In this document: in pieces, positions 36,309 through 45,589 of the stretch | How the letters are laid out: every line of letters starts with the position of its first letter | Numbering within the stretch: the stretch's first letter is position 1 | NCBI GenBank assembly: GCA_964519985.1 | Contig: CAZFMF010000004.1 | Span: 1 to 64,000, forward strand | DNA from: JAIEOG01 sp964519985 | GTDB taxonomy: Bacteria; Bdellovibrionota; FAC87; UBA2466 | Direction: 5' to 3' | DNA length: 64,000 nucleotides | The notes under the pieces: model-generated | Seen by the model: only the letters and a program-made list of their open reading frames with translations | What the model was told of the DNA's origin: nothing | Databases searched by the model: none | Translations under genes and position numbers: made by a program

Positions 36309-36887
36309 TTAGGCCGGCAGGCGGCCGCGATTGCGGCGGCGGCTCCAGGCGTGGCGCACGAGTGGCGGAGGCGTGGGCCATTGGTTCGGATCGTTCACTT
36401 GAGTGACGCCCAGCTCGGCAAACCGCTGCGCATTTGACTCGATAAACCGCCGACTTGGGTAATACTGCGAGAGCAGCGAGACATCCCAATTTCCCAAAAG
36501 CGCCGCCGCGATGAATAAGGCTTCTATCGTCGCTAGCCCTCCCGGAGGATCTTGATGGGGCCGACCCACGCGCGGGTAGGCGGTGACGAATCCCGTCGGA
36601 ATTTTTGCGCGCAGTGCCGGACCCACTTTCCAAATAATGCGCGGGGCAATTTTGGGGACTCGCCGCCAAACACTGTCGATGCACGCCAGATCGGGCGGAG
36701 TCGAAAAGCGGGAACGCAACTCCGTTAGGCAAGTGCCTTCATGGTGCAAAAGGATCGGGGCGGAAAGTGGACCCAAGGGGCCTTCGCCGAAGACCGGGAT
36801 CAACCGGAAGTCGGCGCGTCCCGCCAGGGGCGTGATCGTGCACTTATTGGGCGTTTCGCCGTGATCGAGCAGGATCTCGTAATGCAT
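36309..36887 (-). CDS. Tsr3-like (DUF367) protein
   Basis: A 192-residue protein that follows the pattern of Tsr3, the SPOUT-fold enzyme that transfers an aminocarboxypropyl group to small-subunit rRNA in eukaryotes and archaea. Matches: TPNKCTITPL early (the D-P-K-x-C-T region), ILLHHEG, LACIDSVWRRV (the V-D-C-S-W motif), IPTGFVTAYPRVGRP (LP-x-LVAANPVNYGRP) and LATIEALFIAAALLGNWDVS (LS-x-VEA-x-AA). Several consensus residues differ (ANPVN is TAYPR), so substrate or activity may differ. It starts 9 bp after the SDR stop and is co-transcribed with it. Confidence 0.65.
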   Translation of the reverse strand: MHYEILLDHGETPNKCTITPLAGRADFRLIPVFGEGPLGPLSAPILLHHEGTCLTELRSRFSTPPDLACIDSVWRRVPKIAPRIIWKVGPALRAKIPTGFVTAYPRVGRPHQDPPGGLATIEALFIAAALLGNWDVSLLSQYYPSRRFIESNAQRFAELGVTQVNDPNQWPTPPPLVRHAWSRRRNRGRLPA

Positions 36888-36896
36888 TGAACGGCG

Positions 36897-37646
36897 TTAA
36901 GCGCCCGCCTTCGCCATCATCTGGACCACCGACGAGCGGGGCAGGAGTCGTGAGACAAACGCGAGCGTCCGATTCCGGACCCCCGAGATCACCGTAGGCC
37001 GTTGGCGACTCTCCAATTGTTTGAGGGCGAAAGCCACCACCTGTTCGGGTGTCTGGGTCAACGATTCGGGCATACCTTCGCTCTTGCCGCCGGAGTTCAC
37101 ATGGAAGCTGGTGGAGGTGATGCCGGGGCACAGGTCCATCACGTGGACACCGCGCTTTTTCTGTTCAAACCAAAGCGACTCGGAGAACGAGGTCACGAAT
37201 GCCTTCGTCGCGCAGTACAAGCCGAGCGAAGGCATCGGTAAGAACGCCAACGTCGAGGAGACATTCATCAGGGCGTCACCGGATTTGGCCGATTTCAGGA
37301 AGGTGTACGAAAGGGCGACTACCGCCTCGCAGTTCAGCCGGACCATGGCCATTTGCTTTTCGAGCGACACTTCGGTGAAGCCACCGGTGGTTCCGACCCC
37401 CGCATTGTTGATAAGCAGGTCGTATTTCGTGGTTTCTAGCTCTTGGCAGGCCTTGGTTTGTCCCTCGGCGGTAGAAAGGTCGGCAACCAGGGCCCGATGC
37501 CCGGAGCCCATGGTCCGGACGACTTCTTCCAGACGTGCTCCACTGCGGGCGACCGTGGTCACCGAATAGCCTTGTTTGGCCAGTTCCAGGGCAAAAACCC
37601 GCCCAATTCCATCACTTGCGCCCGTGACTAAAGCCTTTTTTGCCAT
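36897..37646 (-). CDS. Short-chain dehydrogenase/reductase (SDR)
   Basis: Start at ATG 37646 (MAKKALVTGASDGIG), preceded by GAGGA at about 8 nt; the open frame extends 14 codons further without support. The 249-residue product is a classical SDR: TGASDGIG cofactor loop, NNAGVG, catalytic Ser in NVSSTLAF, and YCATK (Tyr-x-x-x-Lys). It uses NAD(P)H on an unknown carbonyl or hydroxyl substrate. The Tsr3-like gene follows 9 bp downstream. Confidence 0.92.
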   Translation of the reverse strand: MAKKALVTGASDGIGRVFALELAKQGYSVTTVARSGARLEEVVRTMGSGHRALVADLSTAEGQTKACQELETTKYDLLINNAGVGTTGGFTEVSLEKQMAMVRLNCEAVVALSYTFLKSAKSGDALMNVSSTLAFLPMPSLGLYCATKAFVTSFSESLWFEQKKRGVHVMDLCPGITSTSFHVNSGGKSEGMPESLTQTPEQVVAFALKQLESRQRPTVISGVRNRTLAFVSRLLPRSSVVQMMAKAGA

Positions 37647-37761
37647 TGCGATTTTCCTCGATTTCTGCGAAGTGTCGTCCTCAGACATTGGGTCGTCAAA
37701 CGGATTGGGGCGGGCCGGCCAAATTCAATAAAATCCGTTAAGATACCGATACGTTATTGTT

Positions 37762-39198
37762 ATGGTGCGACTTTTAGTTCAGATCGCTATTTACGCGTTC
37801 GTGGGAACTTCTGTTTCCGGCTGGGGGACTGCGGACAGTGAAAAGGGCGAACTGCACGCCTGCGTCATCGCGACGGCCAGCCTTGCCTTGAAGTCGCCTT
37901 TGGATCAGCTTGATGCCGGTCTCAACAATCAAATCGGTAACCTACATTCCTTGGCTGCTGACCTGGATAGCCCGAATGGCACACCCTTTCTCAGCCAGCG
38001 ACTACGTACGATTACCGATCGCAACGAACTTTTGGTCAAACAAACCTTTGAGATCGGAGCGCAGGTCCTCGATCCCAAGAAGCCGCCCTTCGAGCTCGGC
38101 CCGGAGGAGCAGGCCGAGCTCCGATTGGCCTACGCGGAGGCGTTGCACGACTTGCGCAACTTGTTGGCTCCTTGCACGGCTTTGAAGGGGTTCGAACGGA
38201 TCACTCCGGAAAATCGGGACCAGTTTCGAGAGGTGTTGCTCGCGGCGGAGGACGGGATGCAGAAGGCGGAGGTCATCCTTAGAGGTCTGATGTCGGGCGA
38301 GCCGATTCGGCTGCGACCGAAGACAGTGAGCTCGCGTACGCTATTCCGTGACATTGAACGACTCGCTAAGGGTTTCCCCCCTAACGTCAAATTGACCTGG
38401 GCCGCTGGGCTCGATTTGCCGTCGATTGTCGGAGATGAGGTGGCGCTATCGCGTGCGCTCTTGAACCTCTGTACCAATTCCGCGAAAGCGATGAGGAACG
38501 GCGGTACGATCGAACTGAAAGCGGAGTTGGTAGACGCGAGTGCGCTGAGTGTCGACGGTTCTAAGGTGACTTTTGACCATTCGACGACGGGCTCCGGACA
38601 GTACTTGGCGATCACGGTGCGGGACAATGGCGAGGGAATGACCGAAGAGGTGCGCCGGAAGATTTTTGCGGCCGGGTTCACCACGCGGGCCCACGGTGAG
38701 GGTCAGGGCCTTGGGCTGTCGTCGACCTTGGGGATCGTGGAAAAACACGGGGGCGTGGTATCGGTCCAGAGTGAGCTGGGGAAGGGAACCCAGTTTCAGG
38801 TTTTTATCCCACTACCTGCCAAAGCCGCTTCGTTTAATCAGCCGATTCCGGACGTGATACGGAACTCGGTGATTGTCGCTGATGACCAACGTGCGAGTCT
38901 TTTGACGATGCGAATGGCCGTGGGAAAAACGCCTTTCTCGGCCGTCCCGGTGGAGTCGGGAAACCTGGCGGTCGCGACCTTGCAGAAGTACCCGGATCTC
39001 ATCAAGACCGTTATTTTGGATCGGCATATGCCCGGCTTGACTCTCGAAGAATTGATTCGAGAACTCCGCCTCATTAAGCCGGACTTGCGGATCATCGTGG
39101 TCAGTGGCGACGCCGTGGAAGCGATACCCGGCGCCGACCTTGTGCTGACAAAGCCCGTCAGCCATGACCAAATCGCGGAACTTCTCGCGGTACCCTAG
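37762..39198 (+). CDS. Hybrid histidine kinase with C-terminal receiver
   Basis: A 478-residue protein: hydrophobic N-terminus (residues 3-22), a helical region, a histidine-containing helix LHDLRNLLAP with His129, an ATPase domain (N box NLCTNSAKAM, G1 DNGEGM, G2 GQGLGLSSTLGI), and a receiver (VIVADDQ, phosphoacceptor Asp420 in VILDRHMPG, LTKPV). The only hydrophobic segment looks like a signal peptide or a single anchor, and no other TM helix or sensor domain is visible, which is unusual. No DNA-binding output or partner regulator is adjacent. Confidence 0.87.
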   Translation: MVRLLVQIAIYAFVGTSVSGWGTADSEKGELHACVIATASLALKSPLDQLDAGLNNQIGNLHSLAADLDSPNGTPFLSQRLRTITDRNELLVKQTFEIGAQVLDPKKPPFELGPEEQAELRLAYAEALHDLRNLLAPCTALKGFERITPENRDQFREVLLAAEDGMQKAEVILRGLMSGEPIRLRPKTVSSRTLFRDIERLAKGFPPNVKLTWAAGLDLPSIVGDEVALSRALLNLCTNSAKAMRNGGTIELKAELVDASALSVDGSKVTFDHSTTGSGQYLAITVRDNGEGMTEEVRRKIFAAGFTTRAHGEGQGLGLSSTLGIVEKHGGVVSVQSELGKGTQFQVFIPLPAKAASFNQPIPDVIRNSVIVADDQRASLLTMRMAVGKTPFSAVPVESGNLAVATLQKYPDLIKTVILDRHMPGLTLEELIRELRLIKPDLRIIVVSGDAVEAIPGADLVLTKPVSHDQIAELLAVP

Positions 39199-39237
39199 GC
39201 CCTTCCCTCCTGCTCGGCCCTCGGGTAACTTGCCGAT

Positions 39238-39978
39238 ATGCGTATTTCCGCCGTCATTATTGCGCGCAACGAAGCAAAGAATATTGCGCGCTGCGTGCGT
39301 TCTCTCGCTTTTTGCGACGAGGTGGTAGTCGTTGATTCGGGTAGCACCGATCAAACGCGCGCAATCGCGGCGGAACTCGGGGCGCGAGTGGTGGAACAAC
39401 CCTGGCTCGGTTTTGGACCGCAAAAGCGACGCGGCGTGGAGCTGGCGGCTCATGATTGGATTTTGAATCTCGATGCGGACGAATGGGTGAGCGACGAATT
39501 GCGGGATCAGCTGATCACCGTGCGTTCGGTTGAAACCGCACGGGCCGCCGCTTACGGGATCCAGATGTCCAATTTTTTTCTGGGACGGCCACTTTTGCGG
39601 TGGGGACTTTGGTCGAATCGGCAGATTCGTTTCTTTGATCGCCGGCGGGCGAATTTTAACTCGGCGCCAGTGCATGAAAGAGTCGAGACGCAAGAAACGA
39701 TTGGGCGCTTGAAGGGCTTCATCAACCATCAATCCTATCGCGATCTCCACCAATACTTTGAGAAGTTCAACGAGTACACCACCCTCGCCGCCGGAAAGGG
39801 TCGCCCGATGGCCGATTGGCGATTGCGGTTCGACGTGGTCGTACGCTGGCCGATCAAGTTTTTTGGCCTGTATATCGTACAAGGGTACTTTGTCTGCGGG
39901 TGGCCCGGCTTCGTCTGGAGCTGGCTTTCCTCTACTTACGGCGTGGTGAAGCGCATGAAACAGTTGGAGGCCACTTGA
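39238..39978 (+). CDS. Family 2 glycosyltransferase (lipopolysaccharide core type)
   Basis: A 246-residue GT2 enzyme: ISAVIIARNEAKNIARCVRS, VVVVDSGSTDQT, LNLDADEWV (DxD) and a C-terminal YIVQGYFVCGWPGFVWSWLS segment that associates with the membrane. This layout matches the WaaE/KdtX-type glucosyltransferases that modify the lipopolysaccharide inner core. The stop TGA overlaps the TTG start of the deacetylase gene by 4 nt, so the two products are coupled in a surface-sugar pathway. Confidence 0.88.
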   Translation: MRISAVIIARNEAKNIARCVRSLAFCDEVVVVDSGSTDQTRAIAAELGARVVEQPWLGFGPQKRRGVELAAHDWILNLDADEWVSDELRDQLITVRSVETARAAAYGIQMSNFFLGRPLLRWGLWSNRQIRFFDRRRANFNSAPVHERVETQETIGRLKGFINHQSYRDLHQYFEKFNEYTTLAAGKGRPMADWRLRFDVVVRWPIKFFGLYIVQGYFVCGWPGFVWSWLSSTYGVVKRMKQLEAT

Positions 39979-40712
39979 TCTTCACCAAGTCGGGTCTGCG
40001 ACTTTTGATGTACCACAAGATCGGGACCCCCGCCGATGCGCTGACCGTCCCGGCTTTGCAACTGCGAAACCAGTTGGAGTGGATTCGCGCGACCGGATTT
40101 CACTTTGTCTCGGCCACCCAAGTCACGGATTGGATCGCGGCCGGTCGGAAGCCGGATCCCCGCAGTGTTTTGGTAACTTTTGATGACGGCTACGTCAGCC
40201 AACTGGAACGGGCGGTTCCGATTCTGCGCGAACTTTCCGTGCCGGCGATTTTCTTTGTGACCGTTTCCAAGATCGGCGGGCGATCGGATTGGGATGGCGA
40301 CGGCGATCTTCTTTTGAATTCCGAAGGGCTTAGGGAACTGGTGCGCGCGGGATTTGATTTAGGGCTGCACTCCTTCGCGCACGGGCGCTACGACCACCTG
40401 CCCATCGAAGCCGTGCGTCGCGATATCCAGAGCTGTCGAGAACGCATGGCGCAATTGCAGTTGCCTTACCTTTCCGCTCTAGCCTACCCCTACGGCCGCT
40501 TTCCCCGATCGGCCGCGGAGTGGAAACCGTTCCGCGCGATGTTGGGTGAAGAAGGCATCCGCTGGGCGGTCCGCATCGGCAACCGGGTGAATCGGGATTT
40601 CGCGGACCCCTACCGGGTGAATCGTCTCGATGTGCAAGGGACCTTTTCTACGCCGTTCTTCGGACGGCGGGTCCAACACGGCAAGGGACTTTGGGATTGG
40701 TTGGGAACTTAA
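39975..40712 (+). CDS. Polysaccharide deacetylase (CE4/NodB)
   Basis: Start taken at TTG 39975: GGAGG lies 5 nt before it and it overlaps the glycosyltransferase stop (TTGA). The product of about 245 residues has the NodB motifs: motif 1 VTFDDGY, motif 2 HSFAHGRYDHL (H-x-x-x-H metal pair) and motif 3 LAYPYGRFP. CE4 enzymes remove N-acetyl groups from glycans. There is no signal peptide, so it probably acts on a lipid-linked or nucleotide-linked sugar on the cytoplasmic face, with the neighbouring glycosyltransferase. It converges on the GH144-like gene with a 4-bp overlap. Confidence 0.88.
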   Translation: MIFTKSGLRLLMYHKIGTPADALTVPALQLRNQLEWIRATGFHFVSATQVTDWIAAGRKPDPRSVLVTFDDGYVSQLERAVPILRELSVPAIFFVTVSKIGGRSDWDGDGDLLLNSEGLRELVRAGFDLGLHSFAHGRYDHLPIEAVRRDIQSCRERMAQLQLPYLSALAYPYGRFPRSAAEWKPFRAMLGEEGIRWAVRIGNRVNRDFADPYRVNRLDVQGTFSTPFFGRRVQHGKGLWDWLGT

Positions 40713-41977
40713 GGGATTTTGGGTAAGACTTGATTCATCGCCCGCGCGATCGCGGGGATGCGCATGAAGTCCGCCCAAACCGAGATCTCGCCGGGCACGT
40801 TGGCCAGCCCCAGGTACAGTCCAGCCACCGTAATGCCGATCGCATCTTCATCGTACCAAGAGAGATCTAAATTGACTCCATCGCTGAAACCATACTTTCC
40901 CCAGTACTGAGTGTGATTGGGGGCCGCAATCCAGCCGCGCAAATCGTCTTGAATCGTCGGATCGAACATGGCCGAGGCGCCGGCGCACCCCAAGCACACC
41001 GTGCCGTCTTCCTTCGTTAACGAATACGCTTCGTAGCCGCCGGCCGGAGTGTCCCCCGCGCTCAATCCCCAGAAGCCGGCCAAGTAACTAGCACGCGTCT
41101 TGTTGGCGAGGGTGACCAAGCGACTTTCTCGGGTCACCGCCACGGAATTGTCGAAGTAGTTCGTAAAGCCGTCCTTGCGATCACGAAAATCCACAAAGAG
41201 GTGGGAGTACTGATGCACGAAGAGCGGGAGATCCAGCCCGTAGAGCGAGCGCGGAGAAAAAATTGGCATCTGGGGATTGCGGGCGAAACCATCCCACGCG
41301 GCGATCGAAAGCGGTTCCACCGCTTTTCCGATTCCGAGCAGCACCAGGAGAAGGTGTTCGGCGTAGGTATCCCACTGGTAGAGGAGATAGCCCAGTTCGG
41401 GAGTCCAGCCGTGGGAGATCGTTTTGCGCGCGGGCGCACGTCCGCCGTCGGTGAGCATGTCGTTGAAGTCGGCGCGGGCGTAGAGCGTATCGGCGAGTTG
41501 TGCGACGGGGGTGGCGGGGAAAATCTGTCCCGCGTACAAAGCGCCGGCCAAAAAGAGCGCAGTATCGATGGTGGAAGCTTCGGAATAACCCCAACGCGCG
41601 CCCGTGTCGCGGTGGTGAAAGTGATAAAGCCAGCCCTTGTAATGCGGCATGACCGCGACGAATCGAAGCGTTTTTTCGATCTGGCGATACACATCGGCCG
41701 CGGGCAGACGACCCGTTTTCGCGGCGTGGGCGAGGACCGCAAGCCCCATGCCCGTAGCCGCGATCGATCCCAGTTCGTGGCGGGGGGCCTGGCGTGCCGA
41801 CGGTAGGTTGGGAGCCCGGTCGCGGATCAATCCCGTCTGCGGGTGGGCGTTGTCGACAAAGTAAGCGAGCGCGCGCAGGCGCAAATCCTCGATGATCGGG
41901 TCGGGCTTCGAGAGTCGCTCGGCGTACGCGAGGCCGCCGAGCCAAACTCCCAAAACGAGGAGGATTCGCCCCATCAC
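40709..41977 (-). CDS. Secreted glucoamylase-like / GH144-type glucanase
   Basis: A 422-residue protein with signal peptide MMGRILLVLGVWLGGLAYA. The sequence follows the Glycoamylase (PF10091, GH144-type) pattern: NAHPQTGLIRDR, SIAATGMGLAVLAHAAKTG, GWLYHFHHRDTGARWGYSEA and STIDTALFLAGALYAGQIF, then a C-terminal YDEDAIGITVAGLYL. Characterised relatives are endo-beta-1,2-glucanases with an (alpha/alpha)6 fold. The ATG overlaps the stop of the GH35-like gene by 4 nt (ATGA), so the two are an operon for extracellular glycan degradation. Confidence 0.82.
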   Translation of the reverse strand: MMGRILLVLGVWLGGLAYAERLSKPDPIIEDLRLRALAYFVDNAHPQTGLIRDRAPNLPSARQAPRHELGSIAATGMGLAVLAHAAKTGRLPAADVYRQIEKTLRFVAVMPHYKGWLYHFHHRDTGARWGYSEASTIDTALFLAGALYAGQIFPATPVAQLADTLYARADFNDMLTDGGRAPARKTISHGWTPELGYLLYQWDTYAEHLLLVLLGIGKAVEPLSIAAWDGFARNPQMPIFSPRSLYGLDLPLFVHQYSHLFVDFRDRKDGFTNYFDNSVAVTRESRLVTLANKTRASYLAGFWGLSAGDTPAGGYEAYSLTKEDGTVCLGCAGASAMFDPTIQDDLRGWIAAPNHTQYWGKYGFSDGVNLDLSWYDEDAIGITVAGLYLGLANVPGEISVWADFMRIPAIARAMNQVLPKIP

Positions 41978-44112
41978 GGTTTGAGATCCGGTTTTAACCT
42001 CCAGATCGTGACGGAATCAGGAGGTAGGTCCACGTCCGCAACCAAGTTGCCGGCCCGGTCCGCGCGAACTTTCTGCGCCTTAGCCGTCGTTCCCCAAACG
42101 GAATCCAGGGCAAACGTGCGCCCGGATGGGAACATTTGATTCATTGTCAGTGTCGCCCGTCGCGGCTTGGCGATGAAGTTTTCGACGAAGAGCAGCCACT
42201 CCGATCCGTTTCGCCGCACGCTGAAGTGCAGCTTGTCCTGTCCGTCTTGGTTTGCAATCCCAACCGGATGGTTTGGAATCACGCGCGCCATCGCCCGACG
42301 CACTTCGAGAAGGGGGGCCTGACTCGGGCGCGTGGCGTACGAATCATCGTTCCACCCTTTGGCGAGATCGGCGCGCAACGCATGGACATTGGGGCCAGCC
42401 ATCGCCGAGGGCCCCACGGTAAACAGAGCACCGCCCGCCTTGACGTAGGCTTGCAACAACGCTTGTGCGTGGGCGCTGAGATAGCCTCGCGGTTCAAACC
42501 AAATGGCGCGATACTGATTGAGTTCGCCCAGAGTCATGGCGTCCAAGAATCCCGCCTCGGTGGAGTAACCCGCTTCACGTAACAAGCCAAAGAGCGCGGC
42601 GGAGTTGGTGGAAGCCTGAGTTTGCACATCTTTTCCGGGCACGACGGAATACTGCGCGTGGGAGTCATGCGCGATCAGAATGGGGGCTTCCGAGGTCGCG
42701 TGGCGCAACGATCGGCCGAGTCCCGCTTCCAACGCTTCACCGAGTGATTTGATGAGCGCAAAGCTCGCCCGCGGATTCAGATCCTTATCGAGCGGGGCAT
42801 CGAATTGGAGTTCGGTATCGTTCTTTTCATTGCCGGACCAATTCCACCCTTCGTGGAAGTAGTAGATGATCAGCGCCTTCACGCCGGCGCCGAGTAACGA
42901 TCCGTACGTATGTTGGCGCGCCGCCATCGAAACTTCCACGGGCGGAAACCAACCGCCCATCGTTTCGGACGCCATCACCCAAGGATTGCGCGCTCCGTAG
43001 TATTGCCTTTGGGCGGCCGCGAAAACCTGCACGTCGTGCGCGGCCTTCATCGGCTGATTCAGCGTGGAATCCGACGCCGAACCGAAGGTCTTCGGGTAGA
43101 TGTTCATCGTCGCCAGGGAGAGACGCCCACGTTGGCGTAGGTCAAGGCGCGGCAACATTCCGCCGTTGAGGGCATTGAACGAATCGCACGTCGTGAACTG
43201 CACGACCGTGTCTGTCACGCCCAAATCGCGCCACAGGTTTTTCACGAAGACATGGTGTTGAAGAATTTCATCGTCGTGAAAGGCGGCCCAATCGTAATGC
43301 CATTGCGGGCCAAAACGATGGTCGGTGAGGGCACGGGGAGCGGGTAGCGTTTCGAAATCGGCCGCGGGACCGTAACTTCGTCGCAAAGCGATTGGGTTGG
43401 ATCCATAACGGCGCTTCACGTAGGCGCGGTAGCGGGCCTGCGCGAGCGGACTCCAGTCACGCTCGTAGACCGAGTCCCAGAAAAAATTCGTTTCGTTGTC
43501 GATTTGCAAGAAGTCCACCGGTTTGCCGGGCCCGATCCAGTCGCGTAGCACTTCGCGGTGCAGGGTCTGAAACCAAGTGCGCACGCGCGCTTGAAACTCG
43601 GGGTGGGCGAACGTCACCACGCGAGGCTTGCCCGGCGTTTGGGTCTTGGCCAGCGCATCCGGGTAACCATCCAAGAACCATTTGGGCACGGCGCCGAAAC
43701 CTTCTGGTCCCCACTCGGCATTGATGTAAGGTCCCGGACGGACCATGAGGTGTTTCACGCCGCGCTGTTGCAGCATACGAAAGAAGAGTTTCAGATTGCG
43801 CGACGGGTAATCGGGATTCCCATCGCCGTCCTGATCGAGGGTGCCGTCAAAATCAAACTTTCCGGGCGTGGGTTCGTGGAAGTCCCAAGGGATGTAGAAA
43901 ATCGCGGTGTTCATCTTCGCTTCGGCGAAGCGATCGAGAAGTTTTTCCCAACCGGCTTTCACCACGGCCGCCGGAACATTGCGTTCCGATCCGCCGCGGG
44001 CGCGGAAATATTGCAACTCGGCGCCGTAAAGAAACGGCATCGATGGAATGCGATCCGCGGCGCGCGCAGAAAAAAAAGACAGACCAAGACACAGAATGAA
44101 AAGCGATTTCAT
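41974..44112 (-). CDS. Secreted GH35-like beta-galactosidase
   Basis: Start at ATG 44112 (MKSLFILCLGLSFFSARA, signal peptide); an ATG four codons upstream is possible. The 712-residue protein begins with a GH35-type barrel: FLYGAELQYFRA, AKMNTAIFYIPWDFHEPTPG, MVRPGPYINAEWGPEGFGAVPKW and FLQIDNETNFFW carrying the likely acid/base Glu. A C-terminal region after about residue 480 resembles a GATase-like trimer domain as in GH42 enzymes, so the exact family assignment is open. It probably acts on exported galactosides and is translationally coupled to the GH144-like gene. Confidence 0.82.
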   Translation of the reverse strand: MKSLFILCLGLSFFSARAADRIPSMPFLYGAELQYFRARGGSERNVPAAVVKAGWEKLLDRFAEAKMNTAIFYIPWDFHEPTPGKFDFDGTLDQDGDGNPDYPSRNLKLFFRMLQQRGVKHLMVRPGPYINAEWGPEGFGAVPKWFLDGYPDALAKTQTPGKPRVVTFAHPEFQARVRTWFQTLHREVLRDWIGPGKPVDFLQIDNETNFFWDSVYERDWSPLAQARYRAYVKRRYGSNPIALRRSYGPAADFETLPAPRALTDHRFGPQWHYDWAAFHDDEILQHHVFVKNLWRDLGVTDTVVQFTTCDSFNALNGGMLPRLDLRQRGRLSLATMNIYPKTFGSASDSTLNQPMKAAHDVQVFAAAQRQYYGARNPWVMASETMGGWFPPVEVSMAARQHTYGSLLGAGVKALIIYYFHEGWNWSGNEKNDTELQFDAPLDKDLNPRASFALIKSLGEALEAGLGRSLRHATSEAPILIAHDSHAQYSVVPGKDVQTQASTNSAALFGLLREAGYSTEAGFLDAMTLGELNQYRAIWFEPRGYLSAHAQALLQAYVKAGGALFTVGPSAMAGPNVHALRADLAKGWNDDSYATRPSQAPLLEVRRAMARVIPNHPVGIANQDGQDKLHFSVRRNGSEWLLFVENFIAKPRRATLTMNQMFPSGRTFALDSVWGTTAKAQKVRADRAGNLVADVDLPPDSVTIWRLKPDLKP

Positions 44113-44200
44113 AATTTCCCCCAAACCAATCCCTAACTGAAAACTGAAACACTATTTTTGCCGGATTCAGCCTTAACGGCAATGGTGAAGGAAAAAAGGT

Positions 44201-44638
44201 TTATTCTTTCTTGCTAAATGTCGAAGTTTCGATATCGGGTTGCCCAGTATCTCCGCCGCCGCGAGTCAGATCCTGACGGCCCTTCTCGGCGAGCCGGCAA
44301 TAGGCTTGGTGGATGCGATCGAGTTCGGAGTCGCTGAGTTCTTCGACGTCAATCAACGCGACATGTGCTCCTTCGACGGCGCGAATCAATTCATCGAGTT
44401 TCAATTGCACCGCGTGCGAGTCGCGATTTTGGGTATTTTGGATCAAAAAGACCATCAGGAAGGTGACGATCGTAGTGCCGGTGTTGATCATGAGCTGCCA
44501 CGTGTCCGAGAAGCCGAAGATCGGTCCGGTGATTGCCCAGACCGCAATCACCAAGAACGCGATACCAAACGCCGCCGGCGAACCCGACGCCCCCGCCGTG
44601 CGCTTCGCGAAACGGTCGAAGAGGCCGCCCCGTTTCAT
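44201..44638 (-). CDS. Low-affinity iron permease-family membrane protein
   Basis: Start at ATG 44638, one base after the stop of the upstream gene. The 145-residue product has FDRFAKRTAGASGSPAAFGI, two TM helices (about 22-40 and 52-68) and the family segment TWQLMINTGTTIVTFLMVFLIQNTQNRDSHAVQLKLDELI. This matches bacterial members of PF04120 (low-affinity iron permease); transport by these short bacterial proteins is not proven. The acidic C-terminal tail is cytoplasmic. Confidence 0.85.
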   Translation of the reverse strand: MKRGGLFDRFAKRTAGASGSPAAFGIAFLVIAVWAITGPIFGFSDTWQLMINTGTTIVTFLMVFLIQNTQNRDSHAVQLKLDELIRAVEGAHVALIDVEELSDSELDRIHQAYCRLAEKGRQDLTRGGGDTGQPDIETSTFSKKE

Positions 44639-44639
44639 T

Positions 44640-45488
44640 TCATTCCCAACCTTCCAAGCCCGGAAGCAATTCGCGCAACAGCGCGAAGAACACCTGATTG
44701 GTAAAGTCCAAAGCCTCGATGCGAAAAGCGGGGTTGTTGAAAAGCGATGTGTCCCGCATGGCCGACCATAGAGTCGGATAGCTTTCGATGTTGTTCGCGT
44801 CGATGGAAGAGAGATCGACAACCTTCGACCAATCGAGAGCTTGAGGAACGGAGGATGAATTACCCCAAAACAGGTAGAGTTCGAGGTAGGGAACGGACTC
44901 GTCGCCGAGCAGGCGTTTGAGGTACCGAGCTTCGATAATGCTTTTGATACGCTGACCGTCTCGCGAACGCGGTTTGCCTCGCCAGTGCTCGTGGATCACC
45001 GGTTGGCCGGATGTCAGTAGGGCCGCAAATTGAACCGGACTCAGATCCTCATCAAGGTGAACCGGGGCAGCAAAGCCGAGCCGTTTTTCCTCGGCCTGAA
45101 TAATCGCAAACAGGGCCTCTTTCAGCGAGAGCGACTTTTGTTCCGACAGTTCTACCACCTCCTTTTCCAGCTCCTGCAGCATCTGAAACATTAAGGCGTT
45201 GTTGAGATTGAGCGCGACTAGTGCCTCCATTGATTTCAAATAGTCGGGGGGAATTCCGCCCGGGAGGTGCCGATAGGGATTGGGGGGCTTGGGCTGGGTC
45301 ATTAGCGGCGCGACCCACCTTTCGTAGAGCCGACGATTGTGTGCTTGCCAGTTTGCCGCATCCGCGGCCGGTCCGAAGTGGCGGGCCTTGAGCGCGAGTC
45401 TTTCGGGGCAAGTGGGATCAAAATAGCGATGCGCACCAAGTGCCGAGCCTGCAAAAACGAGGGTAAAAATGAAAAGGCGCATTCGCAT
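44640..45488 (-). CDS. Secreted protein of unknown function
   Basis: Start at ATG 45488 (MRMRLFIFTLVFAGSALGA, signal peptide) with AGGA about 9 nt upstream. The product of about 282 residues is mostly helical, with a coiled-coil-like stretch (MLQELEKEVVELSEQKSLSL) and no recognised motif. It directly precedes the iron permease-family gene (1-bp gap), so the two are one transcript, but nothing in it points to iron. Confidence 0.65.
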   Translation of the reverse strand: MRMRLFIFTLVFAGSALGAHRYFDPTCPERLALKARHFGPAADAANWQAHNRRLYERWVAPLMTQPKPPNPYRHLPGGIPPDYLKSMEALVALNLNNALMFQMLQELEKEVVELSEQKSLSLKEALFAIIQAEEKRLGFAAPVHLDEDLSPVQFAALLTSGQPVIHEHWRGKPRSRDGQRIKSIIEARYLKRLLGDESVPYLELYLFWGNSSSVPQALDWSKVVDLSSIDANNIESYPTLWSAMRDTSLFNNPAFRIEALDFTNQVFFALLRELLPGLEGWE

Positions 45489-45589
45489 CGGGCGGAGTCC
45501 TACCATGCACCGCAATCCAGATCCATGGGTTGCTCGGGGTCACCTATTAAATGACCGAAATTATTTGAGCTCCTGCCGTTGGAAGGGAG

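Noticed and set aside
36298..36732. Overlapping minus-strand ORF inside the Tsr3-like gene
   Set aside because: The other frame carries the recognisable Tsr3 pattern and sits in the operon; this one has only low-complexity Arg/Ser/Ala sequence.
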